This document shows, one piece after another, positions 1 to 4,777 of a stretch of 11,545 nucleotides of DNA. Positions within the stretch are counted from its first letter, which is position 1; each line of letters begins with the position of its first letter. Under the pieces are notes generated by a model that searched no databases, was not told the DNA's origin, and saw only the letters and a program-made list of their open reading frames with translations. The position numbers and the translations under genes are program-made. Source of the stretch: Lentisphaeria bacterium (GTDB lineage Bacteria; Verrucomicrobiota; Lentisphaeria; Oligosphaerales; Oligosphaeraceae); contig JAEDNB010000050.1 of NCBI GenBank assembly GCA_016302725.1, positions 1 to 11,545 on the forward strand, written 5' to 3'.

Positions 1-17
1 AGGGAGATTTCCAGAAA

Positions 18-827
18 ATGAGGAAGCATTTCACCCTGACTGAACTACTCGTGGTGGTCATCGCCATCATCGCCATCCTGGCGGCCATGCTGCTGCCCGC
101 CCTCTCCAAGGCCCGGGAGAAGGCCCGCGCCATCAGCTGCACCAACAACCTGAAGCAGTTCTCCCTGGCCTTCATTGTCTACGCCGACGCCAACGATGGC
201 TATATGTGCATCGGCTCCAAGAACATGTCCCCCTGGTTGGCCCAGAACTGGCGCAACGGACTCTTCTCCGGCATGGAGAAAAACTATGATGCGGATTGGG
301 GTTCCGCCACCTACACCAAGTGGGCCAAGACCTTCCCCATTGCCTTCTGCCCCAACGAACGCACCAAGAAATCCGAACATGAATACGGCATCCTCGCCAT
401 GAGCAATGTCCGCGAATACGGTCCCGCCTGCTATCGCACTGAAGGCCCCTCCCCCACCTGGCCGGACAGCCCCGGCTGGAACGCCATCTACACCCGCCCC
501 GAGCAGTTCAAGGCCCCCAGCAGCTATTTCCTGTGGGGCGATTCCACCAACACCGCCGATCCCGAAGGCTATCACGCCGGCGGCGTGGAACCCCGCTGGG
601 GAAGCTGCCACCACGACCTCTCCAAGCACGGGGACAACGGCTGCAATCTGGCCTTCGCCGACGGACACGTGGAATCCATCAAGAGCGGCGTGAAATATGC
701 GGAACTGGCAGACCAGGAAGCCCAGCACTACGGCTACTGCGCCTGGTACCCCTATGGCGGCACCGGCCACAGCAACACCTGGATGGCCAAGGACGGAGTC
801 AGCGTCCAGTTCACCTACTCCCGGTAA
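18..827 (+). CDS. Pseudopilin-like protein with prepilin-type N-terminus and H-Xn-DG signature
   Basis: This 269-residue protein starts with a short basic stretch (MRKH), then FTLTELL and a hydrophobic helix (about residues 9-29) ending in LLPALSKAREKAR, the class III (type IV pilin/type II secretion) signal and N-terminal helix. SCTNNLKQ (about 40-47) and a late KHGDNGCNLAFADGHV segment match the DUF1559-like or H-X9-DG family that is highly multiplied in Lentisphaerota and Planctomycetes. These proteins are thought to be exported and membrane- or pseudopilus-associated; the individual function is unknown. Oddities: the residue before the Phe is His rather than the usual Gly, the helix has VVV where VV is commoner, and there are ten rather than nine residues between His and DG. 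An AGGGAG sequence at 1-6 lies 11 bases upstream of the ATG, a somewhat distant ribosome binding site. The gene is complete and is followed by a strong terminator. Family call is confident; role is inferred. Confidence 0.9.
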   Translation: MRKHFTLTELLVVVIAIIAILAAMLLPALSKAREKARAISCTNNLKQFSLAFIVYADANDGYMCIGSKNMSPWLAQNWRNGLFSGMEKNYDADWGSATYTKWAKTFPIAFCPNERTKKSEHEYGILAMSNVREYGPACYRTEGPSPTWPDSPGWNAIYTRPEQFKAPSSYFLWGDSTNTADPEGYHAGGVEPRWGSCHHDLSKHGDNGCNLAFADGHVESIKSGVKYAELADQEAQHYGYCAWYPYGGTGHSNTWMAKDGVSVQFTYSR

Positions 828-840
828 TCATCCCCCCAAT

Positions 841-876
841 GCCCGCAGGCCGGCGTTACCGGAGACGCCCGCGGGC
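841..876 (+). other. GC-rich stem-loop after the pseudopilin gene
   Basis: GCCCGC at 841-846 pairs with GCGGGC at 871-876. An inner CCGG/CCGG pairing (850-853 with 859-862) can form a nested hairpin. No T-run follows, so on its own this is not an intrinsic terminator. It lies 13 bases after the stop codon and just before the real terminator, so it may stabilise the 3' end of the mRNA. That role is inferred. Confidence 0.4.
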
Positions 877-895
877 ACACTGGGAACACAGAGGG

Positions 896-930
896 TTGGG
901 CCATGCCTTGCGTGGCCCAATCTTTTTTTT
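896..930 (+). terminator. Intrinsic terminator of the pseudopilin gene
   Basis: TTGGGCCA (896-903) pairs perfectly with TGGCCCAA (913-920) around a 9-base loop, followed directly by TCTTTTTTTT (921-930). This is a textbook rho-independent terminator on the + strand. It separates the pseudopilin transcript from the tRNA. Confidence 0.92.
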
Positions 931-975
931 GTGGGGGGAAATCTAGAAATACACTGTTTGTCGTCCTATTCCTGG

Positions 976-1003
976 TTGCAAAATCCAGGGAAACGGCTAT
1001 GTT
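976..1003 (+). promoter_or_regulatory. Candidate sigma70-type promoter of the tRNA
   Basis: TTGCAA (976-981) resembles a -35 box and TATGTT (998-1003) a -10 box, with a 16-base spacer. The start of transcription would fall near 1010, a few bases before the mature tRNA 5' end at 1018. A promoter is expected here because a strong terminator lies just upstream. The exact boxes are a weak match (4 of 6 at each). Confidence 0.4.
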
Positions 1004-1017
1004 ATGCCGTCTTCCAA

Positions 1018-1093
1018 GCCGGGCTAGCTCAGTTGGTAGAGCAGTGGAATCATAATCCACGTGTCATAGGTCCGAGTCCTATGCCCGGTACCA
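1018..1093 (+). tRNA. tRNA with CAU anticodon (elongator Met or Ile2), encoded CCA
   Basis: A full cloverleaf can be drawn. The acceptor stem is GCCGGGC (1018-1024) with GCCCGGT (1083-1089), 7 pairs with a terminal G-U. The D stem is GCTC/GAGC, and the anticodon stem GTGGA/TCCAC encloses loop ATCATAA with anticodon CAT. The variable loop is GTGTC, the T stem ATAGG/CCTAT, the discriminator is A, and CCA is encoded at 1091-1093. The paired first acceptor position and the lack of three consecutive G-C pairs in the anticodon stem exclude initiator tRNA. CAU can mean elongator Met, or Ile2 if C34 is converted to lysidine by TilS; sequence alone does not settle this, and Met is slightly preferred. 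Unusual bases: A at position 32 (normally a pyrimidine) and C at position 55 (T-loop TCCGAGT instead of TTCGAGT). Confidence 0.93.
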
Positions 1094-1100
1094 TTCTTCA

Positions 1101-1139
1101 AGCCCCTGTCGTATGCGCAAGTGCGACAGGGGCTTTTTT
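1101..1139 (+). terminator. Intrinsic terminator of the tRNA
   Basis: An 11-base arm, AGCCCCTGTCG (1101-1111), pairs perfectly with CGACAGGGGCT (1124-1134) around a 12-base loop and runs into a T6 tract (1134-1139). It begins 7 bases after the tRNA CCA and is a strong rho-independent terminator on the + strand. The opposite strand has no T-run after the stem, so it should not efficiently stop the converging leftward transcript. Confidence 0.92.
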
Positions 1140-1282
1140 GTTTCCTGCCATGGGAGGGCCTCCTCCAGAAGACAGGGGCCTTTTGGGGGAGGTTTTTTTC
1201 TCCCCCACGGGGGGAAGGAGGGCTCTCCCGGGCACGGGCGGACTGTTGTCCTCTGTGGGAGGCGGCGCGTGCTCCCGGGGGG
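1140..1282. other. Convergent intergenic spacer, no gene seen
   Basis: This spacer lies between the rightward tRNA unit and the 3' end of the leftward DUF4230-like gene. It contains G- and C-rich runs and a small hairpin, GGGGGAG (1185-1191) with CTCCCCC (1200-1206) closing a loop that is almost all T. A second copy of the tRNA-terminator right arm (GACAGGGGC, 1171-1179, followed by CTTTT) is also present. No convincing leftward terminator with a T-tract was found, so where the leftward transcript ends is unresolved. No coding potential is supported. Confidence 0.5.
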
Positions 1283-1954
1283 CTATGCCGTCTTCATGAA
1301 ATCCAGAATCATTTTCTGGTTTGATTGCTGGGGGAACTCCACCCGGTAGGGGATTCCCTGGCGTTGGAAGATGGGATCCAGAAATTGGAGGATGCCCTCT
1401 TCCAGTTCCTTTGTGGGGAGTCCCTTTCTCTGGAGCATATCCAGAAGCACCTCCTGTTTCAGGGAGGCCAGGCGTTTTTGGAGTTCCTGGTCCTGGTCGT
1501 CCAGGAGTCCCTTCAGGAACATGAGTCCGGTGCGCTTCGTGACGGAGGCGTAGGTTTCTGGGCGGAGGGAGACGGTAAGGATGCGGGGGCTGGGGAAATG
1601 GATGACCACCGTCCCGTCCTTTTCCAGGGAGACGTCATCCTGGGAGAGTTCGCCCATGTCGAAGCCATAGAAGACATCCGCGATGATTGTGCCCTGGGAT
1701 TCTTCGATGCCGTACCAGGATGCCCTTGTGGAGCCCAGGTTGGCCTGCCACTCCTGCCGTTGCGTGGTGAGGAAACTGAGGTTTTCGGTCTGGAGGATTT
1801 CCCAGGTCATCTGGAGCCTTTGGGTGGGTTCGCTCTTCCAGATGCCCAGGAGGAGGAGGGCGGCGGCACCCAGAATCAGGCCCATCCCCCCCAGGGCAAG
1901 CCAGGCCATTCCCCTGCCGTCCTTCGGGGAGCCCTTTCCGCGCTGGATTCTCAT
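1283..1954 (-). CDS. Membrane-anchored DUF4230-like protein
   Basis: A 223-residue protein. The N-terminus is basic, followed by one transmembrane segment (about 16-38, AWLALGGMGLILGAAALLLL) and an extracytoplasmic or periplasmic remainder. The central part (about 90-145: ADVFYGFDMGELSQDDV, then strands and VVIHFPSPRIL) matches the pattern of DUF4230, a family of unknown function: a short 'GxDL' strand region, then a charged turn and an LPxPxIL-like strand. The C-terminal third is charged and probably helical. The ATG at 1954 is chosen because it overlaps the stop of the upstream Mur ligase (ATGA) and has a near-perfect AAAGGAGGT ribosome binding site 8 bases upstream; longer starts would run deep into the Mur gene. 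It is the last gene of the five-gene leftward unit and is probably translationally coupled to the ligase. The family call is from pattern memory and the role is unknown. Confidence 0.8.
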   Translation of the reverse strand: MRIQRGKGSPKDGRGMAWLALGGMGLILGAAALLLLGIWKSEPTQRLQMTWEILQTENLSFLTTQRQEWQANLGSTRASWYGIEESQGTIIADVFYGFDMGELSQDDVSLEKDGTVVIHFPSPRILTVSLRPETYASVTKRTGLMFLKGLLDDQDQELQKRLASLKQEVLLDMLQRKGLPTKELEEGILQFLDPIFQRQGIPYRVEFPQQSNQKMILDFMKTA

Positions 1955-3387
1955 AAGGCGCAACCTCCTTTCTGCCCGGACAGGCGCTGGGCCAGTGCCC
2001 GGCTCCATTCCCGAAGGGAGGCGTCCCTGGCGCCCAGCACCAGCCAGGCGCGGTATCCGCCCTGGCGAAGGGCCGCCTCCGCCTCTTCACGGCTCTTCAC
2101 CGCCTGCACAGGCAATCCCGCCTGGGCGAAGCGCTCCGCCACCTCCTGGGAGGTCGGGGAGAAGTCCACCGTTCCCCCTGCGTAGTAGACCGGGAGCATC
2201 TGGAAGGCGTCCCCGGGGGCAAGGGCAGACTTCAGGTGTTCCCCCAGGGGGCTCTCCATGAAGCGGAGGGCGCCGAAGCCGTGGGGCTGGAAGACGATTC
2301 CCAGGGGGGAGCCGAAGCGTTCCCGGGCCGTGGCGATGGAGGCGGCAATCTTTTCCGGATTATGGGCATAGTCGTCCACCACTGCGGGGTCCTCCGGAGG
2401 CGTGGGGAAGATTTCGAAGCGTTGCCGCACTCCCTGGAAGGCCTCCATGGCCTTTGCCAGCCTTTCCGGCGGCTCTGCGGGCAGGGCCAGCCGGAGCATC
2501 TGGTAGACCGCCAATCCGTTGAGGGCGTTGTGGCGTCCGGCCAGGCGGCTCCGCAGGCGCAACCCGTCGGGGGCCAGGAAGGAGATTCCGTCTGGCCGGG
2601 GGGAGTAGGCCTGGATTTCCGTGGGGAAGGGGCGGGAAGGGGCCTGGGAGGCAAGGGGGGCGAGTGCCGGGAGGGACTCGGGGTGGAGGCAGCCCTGTCG
2701 GCAGCGTCCCAGGAAATCCCGGAAGACCTGCTGGAGTTCTGCGGTGCTGTAGTGGTCGTCCCCCACGTTGAGGACCACTCCGTAATCGGGGGAGAACTCC
2801 CGGATGGAGCGGTCGCTTTCATCGATTTCGGCCACCACGAATTCGGGGCAAGGCCTTCCCGGAGTGGCATGGAAATTCCCGGGGGCCTCCGGAGATTCCA
2901 GTTCGGGGAGATATCCCCCGTTCACCAGGACCAGGGAATGCCCCAGGGCCTTCAAGGCGGAGCCCAGCCATCCCGTGACTGTGGTCTTGCCGCAAGTGCC
3001 CGCCACCCCTATGAGTTTTCCACCGCATTGGGCGCAGAGCCGCGCCAGGACGGTCGCCCGGTGGAAGATGGGCAGCGCAGGGGCGGCCAGGGCGTCGGGA
3101 TTGCCCGGCTCGATGGCGGTGGTGAAGACGAAGCCATCTGGATGGAAGGCGCGGGGACCGCTCCCGTCCTGGGGAAAGAGGGCAATCCCCTGGCGCTCCA
3201 GGGCCCGGAAAAGAAACTGGCGAGATGGCTCCTGGAGGCCACGGTCGCTCCCCGCCACCTGGTATCCTTGGTGCTTCAGGAACTGGGCGACCGCGCTCAT
3301 GCCAATGCCCCCGATGCCCACCAGGAAGAGGCGGGCGGGAGGCGGGGGAAACTCCTGGGAGAAGGAAATGGATTCCGTGTCTGCCAT
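1951..3387 (-). CDS. MurC-like Mur ligase family protein (non-canonical)
   Basis: A 478-residue protein with the three-domain order of Mur ligases. The N-terminal Rossmann segment is GIGGIGMS (24-31). The ATP-binding P-loop is GTCGKTT (130-136, Lys134). The acidic motif is EIDESD (187-192), followed by N207 and DDH (210-212), then GRHNALN (284-290). The C-terminal domain has RQRFE (321-325), DDYAHNPEKI (338-347) and FQPHGF (366-371). Closest families are MurC (UDP-MurNAc + L-Ala + ATP) and Mpl (tripeptide recycling onto UDP-MurNAc), both cytoplasmic. Several family-typical residues differ: Cys for His in GTHGKTT and Asn for the second His in DDY-HHP, so the substrate may not be L-alanine. It is not next to murB, ddl or fts genes. 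The ATG at 3387 is preferred because upstream alternatives give a proline-rich extension overlapping the exonuclease; no Shine-Dalgarno is visible. The stop overlaps the next ATG. Mur ligase: sure; exact substrate: unsure. Confidence 0.9.
   Translation of the reverse strand: MADTESISFSQEFPPPPARLFLVGIGGIGMSAVAQFLKHQGYQVAGSDRGLQEPSRQFLFRALERQGIALFPQDGSGPRAFHPDGFVFTTAIEPGNPDALAAPALPIFHRATVLARLCAQCGGKLIGVAGTCGKTTVTGWLGSALKALGHSLVLVNGGYLPELESPEAPGNFHATPGRPCPEFVVAEIDESDRSIREFSPDYGVVLNVGDDHYSTAELQQVFRDFLGRCRQGCLHPESLPALAPLASQAPSRPFPTEIQAYSPRPDGISFLAPDGLRLRSRLAGRHNALNGLAVYQMLRLALPAEPPERLAKAMEAFQGVRQRFEIFPTPPEDPAVVDDYAHNPEKIAASIATARERFGSPLGIVFQPHGFGALRFMESPLGEHLKSALAPGDAFQMLPVYYAGGTVDFSPTSQEVAERFAQAGLPVQAVKSREEAEAALRQGGYRAWLVLGARDASLREWSRALAQRLSGQKGGCAL
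1963..1971 (-). promoter_or_regulatory. Strong Shine-Dalgarno of the DUF4230-like gene
   Basis: On the minus strand the sequence is AAAGGAGGT, an almost full match to the anti-SD sequence, 8 bases before the ATG at 1954. It lies inside the last codons of the Mur ligase gene and decides the start of the downstream gene. Confidence 0.85.
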
Positions 3388-3446
3388 GAAAGTAGGGGGA
3401 AGGAGGGGGGCCTGGGGGGAAAAAGGTGGTGGGCGGACGGGGATGG
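3388..3446 (-). promoter_or_regulatory. C-rich leader without Shine-Dalgarno before the Mur ligase
   Basis: The 59 bases between the exonuclease stop and the Mur ligase ATG are strongly pyrimidine-rich on the coding strand and contain no purine-rich ribosome binding site. The opposite strand has G-runs at 3395-3399, 3405-3410, 3414-3419, 3431-3433 and 3439-3442, compatible with a G-quadruplex in the template strand. No promoter boxes are evident. A regulatory role is inferred only. Confidence 0.35.
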
Positions 3447-4061
3447 TCAGGGGCGGTTTGCGCGGCGGCGGGGGCGGAGGGAGGCCAGTTGGCTGGCCGT
3501 CAGCCTGTTCCACCCTGGGGCCGCCAGAAGGGATTCCAGCAGGGTGGCGCAAGCCACGGCATCGTAGAAGGCGTCATGGGGTTCCCGGTCGGGGCAACGT
3601 GTCCGCAGCATGGCTTCCATCCCCAGGGCGGGAATCAGGTTCTCCAACTTGAAATCCCGATGGCCGGGATAGGCGACCCTGGCCAAGGGAAGGGTATCCA
3701 CCCAGGGCCCAAAACTCTGCCACGGGAACTCCTGGGCCAGGATTCCCCGTTCCGTGGGGGCATTGTGGGCCACCAGGGGACGCCCCTGGAGAAGGGGGCG
3801 CAGGGTGGGCCAAAGTTCCTGGAGGGTGGGGGCGGACGCCATTTCCGCCCGAAGCCGTGCCCATCGCCCGGGGGCATAGGGGTTGAAGACGCGCTCCCGG
3901 GGCACCCGGAGGAGGGAGGAGAAGGAGCGGGTGAGGTCCACCTTTCCCCGGGAGAGAGTCACAACGCCAATCTGCCAGGGGGCGTTGTTCTCCTCCTGTG
4001 TGGTGCCCGTGGTCTCGAAATCCAGGGCCACGGCTTCTGTCAAAACCAGAGGCACTTCCAT
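3447..4061 (-). CDS. DEDDh 3'-5' exonuclease, DnaQ superfamily
   Basis: A 204-residue single-domain protein. ExoI is DFETTG (D14, E16), ExoII is AHNAPTERGIL (98-108), and ExoIII is HDAFYD (162-167, His162 and Asp167). Spacing and the VDTLPLARVAYP...LENLIPALG segment match the epsilon-subunit/DnaQ-like exonucleases, which remove 3' nucleotides using two metal ions. Oddity: the ExoII metal-binding Asp is a Glu (E104); I recall similar HNA-x-x-E forms in a DnaQ-like subgroup, so this need not mean inactivity. There is no helicase, GIY-YIG or polymerase domain. The ATG at 4061 is 2 bases after the glycosyltransferase stop (TGA-CC-ATG), so translational coupling is likely. A longer in-frame reading upstream is a proline-rich shadow of the glycosyltransferase. 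Substrate (DNA repair, oligoribonucleotide or RNA trimming) cannot be told from sequence; with no domain beyond the nuclease it could be a stand-alone trimming enzyme. Confidence 0.9.
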   Translation of the reverse strand: MEVPLVLTEAVALDFETTGTTQEENNAPWQIGVVTLSRGKVDLTRSFSSLLRVPRERVFNPYAPGRWARLRAEMASAPTLQELWPTLRPLLQGRPLVAHNAPTERGILAQEFPWQSFGPWVDTLPLARVAYPGHRDFKLENLIPALGMEAMLRTRCPDREPHDAFYDAVACATLLESLLAAPGWNRLTASQLASLRPRRRANRP

Positions 4062-4063
4062 GG

Positions 4064-4777
4064 TCAAAGCCAGCGCTCCCAAAAGAGGTCCGTGAGAATC
4101 TCCAGCGCCGCCCAGGCACGCTGCCCCTTCCGCCGGGCATACTCGGAATAGGAGACGTGGACAGCCAGTTCCCGGAAGGAAAGGCGGTGACGGCGGAGTT
4201 GGATGAGGATTTCGCTGGCGTGGGCCATGCGGTCCTCCTGGAGGCGTATGCTCGCCAGCGCCCGGGCGGAAAGCACCCGGAACCCGTTGTGGGCGTCGGT
4301 GAGCCAGACTCCCGTCAGGAGCCCGTTGACCCAGCGGGCCAGGCGCAGGAGCAGACGGCGGCGGGGAGGGACGGCCTGCCAATCCTCCTGGCGCAGGAAG
4401 CGGGACCCCAGGATGGCCTCCACCCCGCTCTCCTGCATCCACTGCAAGGCGCGGGGGATGGCTGCGGCATCGTGCTGCCCGTCCCCGTCGAAATGGACTA
4501 CGGCCAGTGCCCCGTGGGCGCGGGCGAAATCCCCGCCAGTCTGGAGGGCGGCGCCCTGCCCCCGGTTGACAACGTGCCGCAGGATTGTCACGGGCAGGGA
4601 AGGCATCTGGAGCGGAAGGGGGCTTCCGTCATCCACCAGGACGACAGAGTAGCCCTCCTCCACCAGGGGGCGGACGGTATTCTCCACGACGGAAGCCTCT
4701 TCCCTGTAGCACGGGATAATCACAAAGACCCGGCTACGGGCCTCTGGGGAGAGAAGGTCAGGGACGCTGCTGTCCAT
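4064..4777 (-). CDS. Family 2 glycosyltransferase, DPM1/DPG-synthase-like
   Basis: A 237-residue GT-A fold enzyme. VIIPCYREE (19-27) opens the nucleotide-binding half, followed by VLVDDGS (46-52, Asp49/Asp50), NRGQGAALQTG (71-81), the metal/nucleotide-sugar motif FDGDGQHD (96-103, a DxD), GSRF (124-127) and TDAHNGFR (160-167). This order is that of the polyprenyl-phosphate mannose/glucose synthase-like group, which moves a sugar from a nucleotide donor to a lipid phosphate or other acceptor at the cytoplasmic face. There are no C-terminal transmembrane helices of the GtrB/ArnC kind, so it is soluble or peripheral. The ATG at 4777 is supported by a GGGAGGAG site 6 bases upstream and overlaps the previous gene by 20 bases. 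It may glycosylate or supply a lipid-linked sugar for an envelope component, given the Mur ligase and secreted protein in the unit. Donor and acceptor are unknown. Confidence 0.92.
   Translation of the reverse strand: MDSSVPDLLSPEARSRVFVIIPCYREEASVVENTVRPLVEEGYSVVLVDDGSPLPLQMPSLPVTILRHVVNRGQGAALQTGGDFARAHGALAVVHFDGDGQHDAAAIPRALQWMQESGVEAILGSRFLRQEDWQAVPPRRRLLLRLARWVNGLLTGVWLTDAHNGFRVLSARALASIRLQEDRMAHASEILIQLRRHRLSFRELAVHVSYSEYARRKGQRAWAALEILTDLFWERWL

Noticed and set aside
45..770. A 241-residue open frame on the minus strand
   Set aside because: It is the shadow of the pseudopilin gene; its Gly/Ala/Val-rich sequence reflects codon structure of the real gene.
1018..1093. The tRNA gene as an integration (att) site for a mobile element
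   Set aside because: No integrase, no repeated tRNA 3' end and no change in gene type downstream was seen.
3388..3552. A longer Mur ligase start at a TTG near 3552
   Set aside because: The extra 55 residues are Pro-rich, overlap the exonuclease gene, and precede the normal start of the Rossmann domain; the ATG at 3387 gives the usual family length.
2236..3567. A 443-residue open frame on the + strand
   Set aside because: It is the antisense shadow of the Mur ligase, whose motifs are unmistakable. Composition is Gly/Glu/Arg-rich without family features.
4062..4442. A longer exonuclease start with a 127-residue N-terminal extension
   Set aside because: The extension is a Pro/Gly-rich frame-shadow of the glycosyltransferase. 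The ATG coupled to the glycosyltransferase stop places ExoI at residue 14, as expected.
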